DNA of 9,219 nt from an uncultured euryarchaeote (GCA_937897365.1 CALCOP010000168.1:1-9219); one strand, 5' to 3'; counted from the stretch's first letter, positions 1-6,978 are shown. The notes: generated by a model not told the origin, from the sequence alone. Numbers and translations: made by a program.

Positions 1-667
1 TTATGATGTACCTGTAACTGGTGATTGGACCGGAGATGAATTATCACGCATCCAACGGATGTTCCAATCGCTGGTCAAACGTCAGAACTACCAAAAAATA
101 ATCAATCACTCAGGCATTGATTTCACTCATGAATCCGTCGAAATCATCGATTCGCGTCAAGGAGATTCTGCTGGGTCTCATGAGGCACTTGAACGCCTTT
201 CAGAAGCAGTCAAGAAAGCAGTTGATGATTTGAGCCCAAGGGGTCGAAAAACAGAGAAAATTCTCCTTGATAACTTTTCGAGCATAGCCCGAAAGCAGAT
301 GAACAGTGATGCTTGGATTGAAGGTTTGAAAGTCCGAGGAAAACCGCCTCGATACCGACTTGAACGCGGTAATACCCAGATGGCATTATGGTCCATTGAT
401 AGAAGCGGTTTTTCGTTACCAAAGGCCATCATTCCAACCCTTGCTGAACTCAAAGCGTTACCGGAAGTTCACCTCTGTAGTGGTGTTGTCTGGAGAGGCG
501 ATATCTTTGGACAGATTGTTGATTCCTTCGATGTCACCATTCGGGCCGGCTCTGACCTTTTGGTTTTACAGGATGGACAGGTCATAGGTCTTGCACGTGC
601 GCACGCTCCGGCATGGGAATGGCCATCGACACCGGGTCGATTGGCAAAGTCCCATCAGCGGCTGTAG
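1..667 (+). CDS. arcS: Archaeosine synthase-like protein, C-terminal part with PUA domain (partial, cut by left edge)
   Basis: The reading frame is open to the left edge (first full codon at base 2) and gives 221 residues ending at TAG 665-667; the Met at base 59 is internal. The first visible residues, YDVPVTGDWTGDEL, resemble the segment that opens the C-terminal region of archaeal ArcS (TgtA2). A helical region follows, then a VRGKPPRY-like stretch at about residues 111-118 and a C-terminal PUA RNA-binding domain at about 156-214, with RGDIFGQIVDSFDVTIRAGS then a DGQVIGLARA strand. In the known family ArcS converts preQ0 at position 15 of archaeal tRNA to archaeosine, after TGT has inserted preQ0. 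The catalytic core lies upstream of the window, so activity cannot be judged. A PUA-bearing TGT paralogue is the main alternative. It lies 113 bases upstream of rps15 on the same strand. Confidence 0.72.
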   Translation, partial: YDVPVTGDWTGDELSRIQRMFQSLVKRQNYQKIINHSGIDFTHESVEIIDSRQGDSAGSHEALERLSEAVKKAVDDLSPRGRKTEKILLDNFSSIARKQMNSDAWIEGLKVRGKPPRYRLERGNTQMALWSIDRSGFSLPKAIIPTLAELKALPEVHLCSGVVWRGDIFGQIVDSFDVTIRAGSDLLVLQDGQVIGLARAHAPAWEWPSTPGRLAKSHQRL

Positions 668-780
668 ATTTACTCTGAAATGCAGAGCAATACTCTGTTT
701 TGTCGAAACAAAATCGCCTTTGGTGAAGCGGAGCGGTTAAGAAGGGGTGACAAGTCGCCGAATTACTTGGAGTTGTTCTT
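668..780 (+). promoter_or_regulatory. Structured 5' leader / intergenic region of rps15 with nested inverted repeats
   Basis: This 113-base gap is rich in short inverted repeats. CTCTG (673-677), CAGAG (683-687) and CTCTG (693-697) allow two mutually exclusive hairpins sharing the middle arm. TTTTGT (698-703) pairs with ACAAAA (708-713) around a CGAA loop. TCGCC (714-718) can pair with GGTGA (722-726), and GGTGA (746-750) with TCGCC (755-759) around CAAG; because each arm occurs twice, long-range swaps are possible. A GGAG Shine-Dalgarno at 769-772 lies 8 nt before the rps15 ATG. No clear archaeal TATA box is visible. That the structure regulates rps15 is inference; the repeats themselves are seen directly. 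Confidence 0.45.
769..772 (+). promoter_or_regulatory. Shine-Dalgarno GGAG of rps15
   Basis: GGAG with 8 nt spacing to ATG 781 supports that start. Two further anti-SD-complementary GGTGA motifs upstream (722-726, 746-750) lie inside possible hairpins and have no start codon at the right distance. Confidence 0.6.
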
Positions 781-1239
781 ATGGCACGTATGTATAAGTC
801 ACGCAGAGGAAAGAGTGGATCAAGCAAGCCCTTTGTCAAGGAAGCTCCTGAGTGGTCAAATACCGATGCTGCTGCAGTTACTCAACTGATTATCGACCTT
901 GGTAAAGAGGGTCACTCTTCTGCTGTAATTGGTACAATTCTACGAGACCAGCACGCTGTCCCGAATGTCCGACTTGTCATTGGCAAGCGTATTGGAAGTG
1001 TTTTGGCAGAGAACAATATCGGTGGAACTTATCCTGAAGACATGATGAATCTCATGCGTCAAGCCGTTGGTATCATCAATCACCTCGGTAGCGGAAATCA
1101 CAAAGATCTTCACAACAAGCGTGCGCTTGAGATTACTGAATCGAAAATTCGACGTTTGGCAAATTACTACATGGCTGAGGGACGTATTCCTGCTGAATGG
1201 CGATACAAGCGTGACGAACTCCGCCTGATGGTCGAGTGA
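781..1239 (+). CDS. rps15: 30S ribosomal protein uS15 (archaeal S15, homologue of eukaryotic S13)
   Basis: A complete 152-residue uS15 of the archaeal/eukaryotic type, which carries an N-terminal extension of about 65 residues absent from the roughly 89-residue bacterial S15. The N-terminus MARMYKSRRGKSGSSKP is basic and typical, followed by APEW at 22-25, GTILRDQHAVPNV at 51-63, KDLHNKRALEITESKIRRL at 108-126 (the rRNA-binding signature) and PAEWRY at 137-142. The protein binds the 16S rRNA central domain (three-way junction of helices 20-22) as a primary binder in small-subunit assembly. The start is supported by a GGAG Shine-Dalgarno 8 nt upstream and by the conserved MARM N-terminus. It sits between arcS and a RecJ-like gene, the latter a common archaeal partner. 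Its leader is unusually structured, so autogenous control is possible but unproven here. Confidence 0.97.
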   Translation: MARMYKSRRGKSGSSKPFVKEAPEWSNTDAAAVTQLIIDLGKEGHSSAVIGTILRDQHAVPNVRLVIGKRIGSVLAENNIGGTYPEDMMNLMRQAVGIINHLGSGNHKDLHNKRALEITESKIRRLANYYMAEGRIPAEWRYKRDELRLMVE

Positions 1240-1241
1240 GC

Positions 1242-1286
1242 ATACTGCTGTATCTTTTCACTGATGTGGTTACTTCATCAACAGTG
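1242..1286 (+). repeat. Two small hairpins between rps15 and the RecJ-like gene
   Basis: Three bases after the rps15 stop, ATAC (1242-1245) and GTAT (1250-1253) form a 4-bp stem around TGCT, followed by CTTTTC. Next, CACTGATG (1259-1266) can pair with CATCAACAGTG (1276-1286), leaving a small bulge. The weak T tract and hairpins could mark mRNA processing or partial termination between rps15 and the next gene, but the stems are short. Confidence 0.3.
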
Positions 1287-1312
1287 ACCTTCTCGGTAGA
1301 TTCGGTGGGGCG

Positions 1313-2215
1313 ATGAACGACTTACTTCTTACTCTTCCATTCACAGATGTGAAAAAGAGAATCATTCACCTTTCTAATCACATTAAAGATGCTGAAATGG
1401 TTCATATTCATGCTCCAGCTGACCTGTCCGGACTCCTTGCTTTGTCAATGTTGGAGTCTGCGTTCCTCGATACAGGAATCAAATATCGACGCCGATTTCT
1501 TGAATCTGAGCAGCATGTTCCAAGAGATGAACGCTTGAAACCTCAACTTCCTAAAGATGGATTGCTGATTTTCATTTCGCCATTTGAAGATACGTGGACA
1601 GTTGAGGAATTGCCGAAAACAGAATACATTCACATCACTCCTCTCTCGGTGTCTGTACGCTTGGGCTCGAACCAATCAGAGCGTCGCGGTGCATTGGATG
1701 TGGTTGCACAATGCGCCGCTCTGGCTGCACAACTTGTACCGAATGGCCAGAGGGTTCGACTCTTGCGACCATTTGCAGCAACTGGACTCTGGTTGAGAGA
1801 GGCATTGGATACGACCTTTGACCCAATTCATACTGCTGTTCGGGATCATTTACGAGAGGAGGGTTCGTTCCGAATGGTGCCTCTACCGGAAGTCCCCTCG
1901 CCGGCTTCTGGAATGATTCCCGGTCTCTCTGAACGAATGTTAGCTCGGTTACAGAAGGGTTGGCTGAAAATGGATATTGAGTCTCGGACTGCTGCCTTGA
2001 GTGAATTAATTCTTCCAACACTCACCCATTCTTCTCTTTCGACACCTCGACTCGAAGAACTTGCTTGGCATCGACTCATGGTTGGGACCTCGGATGTTGA
2101 CGTGATGAGTCAGATTTTTTTGGCCGAGAAAGCATGGCCTGAAGATTCAAAATCGGCAAAAATACATGCTTCAAAATTGGCAGATTCTTTCCTCAAAACC
2201 GGACTTCTTCTGTAG
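1313..2215 (+). CDS. Degenerate RecJ/Cdc45-like DHH-family protein, probably non-nucleolytic
   Basis: A 300-residue protein directly downstream of rps15, the place where many archaea carry a RecJ-like DHH nuclease. Residues 29-62 (MVHIHAPADLSGLLALSMLE, then IKYRRRFL) match the shape of the DHH N-terminal motif, a strand ending in His, then DADG and a helix, but the DAD is PAD (P35, D37). The next motif site reads FISPFED (87-93) without the usual metal-binding Asp, and the DHH position appears to be HIT (107-109). The region RRGALDVVAQCAALAAQLVP, then RLLRPFAATGLW, resembles the helix and strand that follow DHH in RecJ-like proteins. The family includes RecJ, archaeal GAN and Cdc45, the last a non-catalytic part of the CMG helicase. 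A structural replication role is inferred. GGTGGGG at 1304-1310 supports the start. Fold assignment is by eye, so confidence is moderate. Confidence 0.55.
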   Translation: MNDLLLTLPFTDVKKRIIHLSNHIKDAEMVHIHAPADLSGLLALSMLESAFLDTGIKYRRRFLESEQHVPRDERLKPQLPKDGLLIFISPFEDTWTVEELPKTEYIHITPLSVSVRLGSNQSERRGALDVVAQCAALAAQLVPNGQRVRLLRPFAATGLWLREALDTTFDPIHTAVRDHLREEGSFRMVPLPEVPSPASGMIPGLSERMLARLQKGWLKMDIESRTAALSELILPTLTHSSLSTPRLEELAWHRLMVGTSDVDVMSQIFLAEKAWPEDSKSAKIHASKLADSFLKTGLLL

Positions 2216-2261
2216 GTTTGGCAATCGACGGGTTGAAACCTCATAACATGCTGGGATAATC

Positions 2262-2612
2262 ATGGCCATTGAAAGATTACTTACTGGTAGCATCCGAGAC
2301 CAAGTTCAAGACTTGATGTCTACAGAAGATTTAGTCATTGAAGCATTTCGAGATCTTGTGAAAGATGAACTCAAATCTCACATCCGTAGTAAAGTCGATG
2401 ACGACCCTGAATTGAAGGCTGAAATTAAAGAAGCAGTCGCTTACTATTTCCACACCAAAGCTCGAACCATCTATGCTGAACTTAAAGCTACTCGAGCAGC
2501 AACTCGACTTGGCCTGCGTCTCCTTCCTGATGATTTGCAAGGGGAAGTGGGCGAGGCTGTTGTCTCACTCTTCGAAAAGGAACTGGGTGCTTTACTTGAG
2601 AAGGCACTTTGA
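2262..2612 (+). CDS. Conserved-looking small helical protein of unknown function (116 aa)
   Basis: I do not recognise this family. The protein is 116 residues, contains no Cys or Trp, is rich in Lys, Glu, Asp, Leu and Ala, and has a pattern of amphipathic helices: about 8-20, 22-43, 48-80 and 92-115, with a DDD turn near 46-48 and LLPDDL near 87-92. No signal peptide or membrane segment is visible, so it should be cytosolic. It starts at ATG 2262, 46 bases after the RecJ-like gene, and lies 69 bases before the membrane protein; no strong Shine-Dalgarno precedes it. Coding potential is supported by the full-length open frame, even codon usage and position in a same-strand series. It might be a helical partner of the RecJ/Cdc45-like protein, but that rests only on adjacency. 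Confidence 0.8.
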   Translation: MAIERLLTGSIRDQVQDLMSTEDLVIEAFRDLVKDELKSHIRSKVDDDPELKAEIKEAVAYYFHTKARTIYAELKATRAATRLGLRLLPDDLQGEVGEAVVSLFEKELGALLEKAL

Positions 2613-2629
2613 GTGATTTGATGGTCGCC

Positions 2630-2639
2630 GAAGCGCTTC
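2630..2639 (+). repeat. Perfect 10-bp palindrome GAAGCGCTTC in the intergenic gap
   Basis: A perfect palindrome lies 17 bases after the stop of the 116-residue gene and 42 bases before the start of the membrane protein gene. It could be a regulator site, but a single 10-bp palindrome is not rare by chance. No convincing TATA element accompanies it. Confidence 0.25.
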
Positions 2640-2672
2640 TATTATGTGCCATGCGCGCTGGGTTAAGTTGTA

Positions 2673-2677
2673 GGTGA
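2673..2677 (+). promoter_or_regulatory. Shine-Dalgarno GGTGA of the 679-aa membrane protein
   Basis: GGTGA is the archaeal anti-SD complement and lies 4 nt before ATG 2682. It fixes the start just upstream of a good signal peptide. Confidence 0.6.
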
Positions 2678-2681
2678 ACTA

Positions 2682-4721
2682 ATGACAGCACGTCCATTCT
2701 TGTTTGTGTTGATTTTTATCGCCTCTTTGATGTCTCCTTTGGCTGACTCGTTTGTAGGAAATGCTGTGGCTGAAGATACCGTGGTTTGCTGTGATTCGGC
2801 CGAAGTTGAATTGCACCTTCTCGGTTCCGCTTCAGCGGGTACAATGTCGCCTTTTTCACAGGATTTGACAGAAACAACGTCGACTGCTACTATTGCGAAT
2901 GCGGTAACTTCTGAAGAGACGGTTGGTAAGTGGGTTTTACCAAATGTTTGGCCAGGCACCATTCCCGCTAATACGTGGCAAGTTTCCATCATGTACGAGG
3001 TTACCGATGCGGCGAGTGCACAAGTCAACGCTACAGCTACCCTCAAGATTGGCAGCCAAACCTTCAGCGCTTCGACCGAGCCGGGCAGTTCGTTTTTGGC
3101 TCAAGGCCAAGGTACGTTGAGTTTTGACATCGATGTCGATGCGACATCCATTTCTGATAATGGCGCTATTGAACTCACTTTGACCGCTCGTTCTGTCGTT
3201 TTCTCATTGCCCACTGGTGATGCGAAACTGGAATTTTTGTGGGGTTCAGAAGAGGCTGATTCAACAATTGAGGCTGAAATTCCCTTGCTGGACTTGACAT
3301 TACTTCAACCGGAGGTAGAAGGTTCCGAAGTTTATTTTTCAGTTGTGATTGATTCGAACTGGGGCATGGATATGCTTTCAAAGTCTGAATCCCTTGAAAT
3401 TTTAGTTGGTGGTACTGCTCTTACTGGTGACCCGATTGAAACAACTTCCGGTAGTGGTGTCCGTGTCACATGGACATGGGATGGAGCGCAAGGAGGGGTG
3501 GAGACTGTAACTGTTGAAACACGATTAATACTCGAAGTGGGTGATTCAGCACTCAGTGGTTCTACGAGTTTTGAGATTGAAACGTTTGACTCTTCAACTG
3601 GAACAGGAACATATTACCCACCTGATGAGCCACTAAAAACCAATGGAGATGGGAGTCCGTTAAGTGTTACTGGAACATTCTCCTTGGATTCATCGGATAG
3701 TGTCATCGAACTTGAACGGGTTACACGTATCGAAATCGGTGGGGAAATGGCGTTCTGGATGCGTTGGGGTATGGACCATCTTGGTGATGAGGTGACTACG
3801 CTTTCACTACCGTTGAAAAGTTTTGATCCCGGGAGCGTTAGTGATGATGAGCGTGTTAGTCGCACTCTAGAACAAATCGAAATCAGTGAATTTGAGAGGC
3901 AGATGTCCAATTCTGGGCTCGCTACATATTACCTTGGAGAAGGGCTTGGTTTTGAGGTCGCTGAATTGCTTGGCGCCAATGCAAAAGATTTCACCTCGTT
4001 CTCAGTTAAAGTTGACCTCAATGGTCAATCTGATGTAGTTAACCACCCCGTGACTCTGATTATTTCTACATCAATCGATCTGGAGAGTGGCGAACCTACA
4101 ACACTCATTGAAGATTTCATGAACCCTCAGCCTTCGGTTTTGTGGAGTGAATGCACCTTGTCATTACGTGGTTCAACCTCAGCAATGGCCTCCTTCATCG
4201 GTCCAAACCTCAATCCATCTGAGTCCGTATCTCTAAGCCACATGCGCTTCCCTTGGGGAGAGAAACTTGAGATAAGGGGCGAAGGAATCACCCAGGACGA
4301 CAAGTTCACACTTTCAGTTGCACCGGCAAATTCTCCTCTCGACAGCCCACTACCACTCTTTTTGATTGTCTGTCTCGGTCTGTTGCTCGGATTTGTTTTC
4401 GCACTGAAGTTTGCGAAAACACGCCAAAAGAGGTTGCTGTACGTTGAACTCATACTCGTTCCAATGGTCCTCATCATTCATGTGTTAGGCTTCCTTTCTG
4501 TATTTGTTGGCGGTGCGGTTGGAACCGTCATTCTCATTTGGTGGGTGACTGCGATCACCAGTCCTCGTTCCAGAGTCGATTTGGTTGAAGAGGCGAGTCT
4601 CATCACGACGCCAGTGATTCCTTGCCCAGCCTGTGGAACTCCCAATCCAGTTGCGAGTCAAGTACGCCCTCTTCGATTCGCCTGTGTAGGTTGCGAGCGG
4701 GTCATTAAAATTGTAGCTTAA
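2682..4721 (+). CDS. Secreted, membrane-anchored protein with cytosolic zinc-ribbon tail (679 aa)
   Basis: The protein opens with a Sec-type signal peptide: short basic start (MTAR), hydrophobic core about 6-21 and probable cleavage after AVA at residue 30. Residues 31 to about 550 form a beta-rich, acidic, Ser/Thr-rich extracellular region, probably Ig-like domains, with few cysteines (CC at 36-37). Three membrane segments follow at about 555-575, 586-604 and 605-625, with the basic loop KFAKTRQKR (576-584) inside the cell by the positive-inside rule. The tail carries a zinc ribbon CPAC (648-651) and CVGC (668-671), which that topology places in the cytosol. I do not recognise the family; comparable architectures are common among predicted marine euryarchaeal surface proteins. 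A role linking an exterior domain to a cytosolic partner is inference. Its TAA abuts the stop codon of the opposing CBS gene. Confidence 0.88.
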   Translation: MTARPFLFVLIFIASLMSPLADSFVGNAVAEDTVVCCDSAEVELHLLGSASAGTMSPFSQDLTETTSTATIANAVTSEETVGKWVLPNVWPGTIPANTWQVSIMYEVTDAASAQVNATATLKIGSQTFSASTEPGSSFLAQGQGTLSFDIDVDATSISDNGAIELTLTARSVVFSLPTGDAKLEFLWGSEEADSTIEAEIPLLDLTLLQPEVEGSEVYFSVVIDSNWGMDMLSKSESLEILVGGTALTGDPIETTSGSGVRVTWTWDGAQGGVETVTVETRLILEVGDSALSGSTSFEIETFDSSTGTGTYYPPDEPLKTNGDGSPLSVTGTFSLDSSDSVIELERVTRIEIGGEMAFWMRWGMDHLGDEVTTLSLPLKSFDPGSVSDDERVSRTLEQIEISEFERQMSNSGLATYYLGEGLGFEVAELLGANAKDFTSFSVKVDLNGQSDVVNHPVTLIISTSIDLESGEPTTLIEDFMNPQPSVLWSECTLSLRGSTSAMASFIGPNLNPSESVSLSHMRFPWGEKLEIRGEGITQDDKFTLSVAPANSPLDSPLPLFLIVCLGLLLGFVFALKFAKTRQKRLLYVELILVPMVLIIHVLGFLSVFVGGAVGTVILIWWVTAITSPRSRVDLVEEASLITTPVIPCPACGTPNPVASQVRPLRFACVGCERVIKIVA

Positions 4722-5192
4722 TCAAAGTTCAAGCCCTTTGAGCGATGAAACCAGTGATGTTGCTTGTTGATAATCCGAAGGAGAGAAGTATCCTACAAAC
4801 TCTCCATCTTCTTCAACCGCAACCACAGCTTGTGGGGCTCTCTTTTTTATTTCTGAAAGAACTGATTTCAGAGTTTCAGAAAGTTTGACTTCGAGAAAAT
4901 CCATCTCCATCCATTCTGAACATTTCACATCATTCGCATTGACATTCTCTGCCAAAGCTTTGAGGAACTGTCGGTTACCAATGACGCCTTTGGTTTTTGA
5001 ATCTTCATCGAGAACGATGAGTATTCCACCGGACAAAGTGAGTAATCTACGTGCTGCTTCAGCCATTGTGTCATCAATGCCGATGGTTATGTGTTCATCA
5101 TCAAGTTTCAAATCCGCTACTGTCTTCGACATAGTTGCCACTGTTCGGTGGTTTGAGTTTCGACCTATGATTGTTCCCGTAAGTTCAATCAT
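4722..5192 (-). CDS. CBS-domain pair protein
   Basis: A 156-residue protein consisting almost wholly of two CBS domains. CBS1 spans about residues 24-83 (HITIGIDDTMAEAARRLL, then GGILIVLDEDSKTKGVIGNRQFL) and CBS2 about 89-148 (LEVKLSETLKSVLSEI, then QAVVAVEEDGEFVGYFSPSD). Such pairs (Bateman modules) usually bind adenosine nucleotides or related ligands; the ligand cannot be told here. No membrane segment or fused enzyme domain is present. ATG 5190-5192 overlaps the gltX TGA as ATGA, suggesting translational coupling; no Shine-Dalgarno is seen. A shorter start at Met21 (base 5132) would remove a 20-residue N-terminus lacking CBS features and cannot be excluded. It is the last gene of the minus-strand cluster, so it may be co-expressed with GluRS. 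Confidence 0.88.
   Translation of the reverse strand: MIELTGTIIGRNSNHRTVATMSKTVADLKLDDEHITIGIDDTMAEAARRLLTLSGGILIVLDEDSKTKGVIGNRQFLKALAENVNANDVKCSEWMEMDFLEVKLSETLKSVLSEIKKRAPQAVVAVEEDGEFVGYFSPSDYQQATSLVSSLKGLEL
4823..4848 (+). terminator. Terminator-like hairpin plus T6 tract on the plus strand, inside the opposing CBS gene
   Basis: CCACA (4823-4827) and TGTGG (4831-4835) form a 5-bp stem around GCT, followed after GGCTC-TC by six T (4843-4848) and then ATTT. Read on the plus strand this resembles a terminator about 100-125 bases beyond the 4721 stop. Archaeal termination mainly depends on T tracts. Use as the 3' end of the plus cluster is inferred, and the bases also encode the CBS protein. 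Confidence 0.35.
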
Positions 5193-6916
5193 GAATGTGT
5201 GAAGATAAGGGTCGAGTCGTCAAGAACCCGCGCATAGCCAATTCTTTCAATTTGAACCATTGTTCCATGCGGATAAGAATGCGCCTCAATAAGGCCTTCA
5301 AAGTGTTTTATTTCTCCATCCTCAGCAAGCATCAGTGTGGCCTTTGTCTTGCCGCTATCGGGTAGCCAATGAATAATCGGTCGGCGATCATTGCGTTCGA
5401 CTGAACCAATTTTTGCCGTGATGGGATTACCCTTCTGATTTTCAATTGCTATATTCGCAAAACCCTTTAAACGAATTTCAGATTTATCCAAGTCTTGTTT
5501 TTCAACCCAAATTGAATTATTTGTAACATCGAAATGTCGCATACCTCGACTTGGATGGTTTGGATGGACTTCAACGCTAACCTTGTTTGGGTGTTCACCT
5601 TTGAGGGTAAGATTGACGGGATCTCGAATAAAAGACAGTCGTGGTGCATCATCATCGATACTTTTGGTATTATGCGAATATAAGGTTGAAAGTGGCACCG
5701 AGATGTCCTTTTGTGTCACCCCCAATTCGACCCAGAAGTCACGTAACGCATCGGCAGTTATTCCTGTTTTTCGAAGCGCACGAAGTGTCGGGAGTCTTGG
5801 ATCATCCCATCCACTGAACAGTCCCGCCTCAATGTCTCGGCGCATTTGCGATGTTGAAAAGCCGCCCCATTCGTGGACTTTAACTCGGCCCCAATACATC
5901 GTTTCTGGATATGTCCACCCAAAGTGTTCGTAGAGCAGAGTTTGTTTCCTTGTCGAATCCATCAGGTCTTTACCACGAATGATGTGTGTAACACCTTGCA
6001 TATGGTCTTCAACAGCACTTTGGAAATCGAGGAGTGGCCAAACTCTGTATTTGGAACCAATTGAAGGTCGTGGATGGGGGTGTTGCGCGGTGTTCTGAAT
6101 GCGTAAAGCAGGCCAGTCTCGTAGTGCGGGATTCTTCAAATCCATTGAGGTTTTGACTCGAACGACCGCATCACCGGGAACAAATGTTCCATCGTTCATT
6201 TTACCCCATAGTTCCAAATTCAATTCTCTGCTGTTTGAACGGCACGGGCACTCTGTCTTAGTCACCCGGTATTCTTTGAAGTCCTCACCACTGCATTGAC
6301 AAATGTATCCAAATTTTTCTTCAAGCATTTTTATTGCATGCTCGTAATAGTGAGGGATTTGTTCACTTGCAATGACGACGCGATGTGGTTTGAATCCGAG
6401 TAACCACTCCGCTTCTTCGGGTATTTGGTCATAAGCAGAGGGGAGTGGTGGCTTGACTACCGTGTCTGTATCATCAAAGCGGAGAATCAATTCCCCATCC
6501 CATTCTTTCGCATAATTTCCGTTAATGACAATTCCTCGTGCATGGCCAAAAGAGAGAGGTCCGTTTGGGTTGGGCGCAAATCGAAGAACTACCTTTCCCT
6601 TAACGGCATTTTTGAGTTCTGGAAGTCCTTCTCTTCGTTCTTTCTTTTCACGCTTTTCAAGAAGGTGCGGAGCTTCTGTTTGTAGTATTGCTTGTAGAGC
6701 AGCAACACCTTGCTCGGCAGCCATCTTGTTTGCTTCGGCAACAGCTTTTGCGATTAAAGGTGAAATGATTTTCCCGTGTTGTCTTAGGTCGCTTCGTGTG
6801 CCCATCAAGCGTCCGATTACTGACCCAGGGGCTGCCTTTCCTTCATACTCAATTGCATTTTGTAATGCAAGATGCCTGAATGACGCGAGCGTTTCTTCAT
6901 CTGGTGTCCATGTCAT
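5189..6916 (-). CDS. gltX: Glutamyl-tRNA synthetase, archaeal/eukaryotic class I type
   Basis: This enzyme charges tRNA with glutamate; in archaea it is normally non-discriminating, with Gln-tRNA then made by GatDE. From Met at 6916 the protein has 575 residues. It shows an N-terminal helical region with LALQNAIEYEGKAAPGSVIG, the HIGH-type motif FAPNPNGPLSFGHARG (about 113-128), FDDTD (about 147-151), a Cys-rich insert CQC then CPC (about 206-225) and the KMSKS-site variant GFSTSQMRR (about 352-360) followed by SGWDDPRLPTLRALR. The C-terminal half is a beta-barrel anticodon-binding domain, as in GlnRS-like enzymes. The frame stays open up to 7078, but that start would overlap rnhB by 100 bases. 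Family N-termini fit Met at 6916 or 6925, preceded by AGGAAAGG; 6949 and 6973 are other options. The stop overlaps the CBS start. Confidence 0.95.
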   Translation of the reverse strand: MTWTPDEETLASFRHLALQNAIEYEGKAAPGSVIGRLMGTRSDLRQHGKIISPLIAKAVAEANKMAAEQGVAALQAILQTEAPHLLEKREKKERREGLPELKNAVKGKVVLRFAPNPNGPLSFGHARGIVINGNYAKEWDGELILRFDDTDTVVKPPLPSAYDQIPEEAEWLLGFKPHRVVIASEQIPHYYEHAIKMLEEKFGYICQCSGEDFKEYRVTKTECPCRSNSRELNLELWGKMNDGTFVPGDAVVRVKTSMDLKNPALRDWPALRIQNTAQHPHPRPSIGSKYRVWPLLDFQSAVEDHMQGVTHIIRGKDLMDSTRKQTLLYEHFGWTYPETMYWGRVKVHEWGGFSTSQMRRDIEAGLFSGWDDPRLPTLRALRKTGITADALRDFWVELGVTQKDISVPLSTLYSHNTKSIDDDAPRLSFIRDPVNLTLKGEHPNKVSVEVHPNHPSRGMRHFDVTNNSIWVEKQDLDKSEIRLKGFANIAIENQKGNPITAKIGSVERNDRRPIIHWLPDSGKTKATLMLAEDGEIKHFEGLIEAHSYPHGTMVQIERIGYARVLDDSTLIFTHS

Positions 6917-6978
6917 GGGGCTCATCCTTTCCTGTGGCCTTTGCTTCATCAAATACTCGCATAAATCATGCATTTTAT

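Noticed and set aside
680..889. 69-residue plus-strand frame across the rps15 leader and start
   Set aside because: It overlaps the first third of rps15 in another frame, has no Shine-Dalgarno and no recognisable protein character.
1635..2021. 128-residue minus-strand frame opposite the RecJ-like gene
   Set aside because: Antisense shadow; the plus frame is longer, has a Shine-Dalgarno and fits the gene series.
2663..3046. 127-residue minus-strand frame opposite the membrane protein's signal peptide
   Set aside because: Low-complexity Ser/Thr/Val composition mirrors the opposing codons; no start signal.
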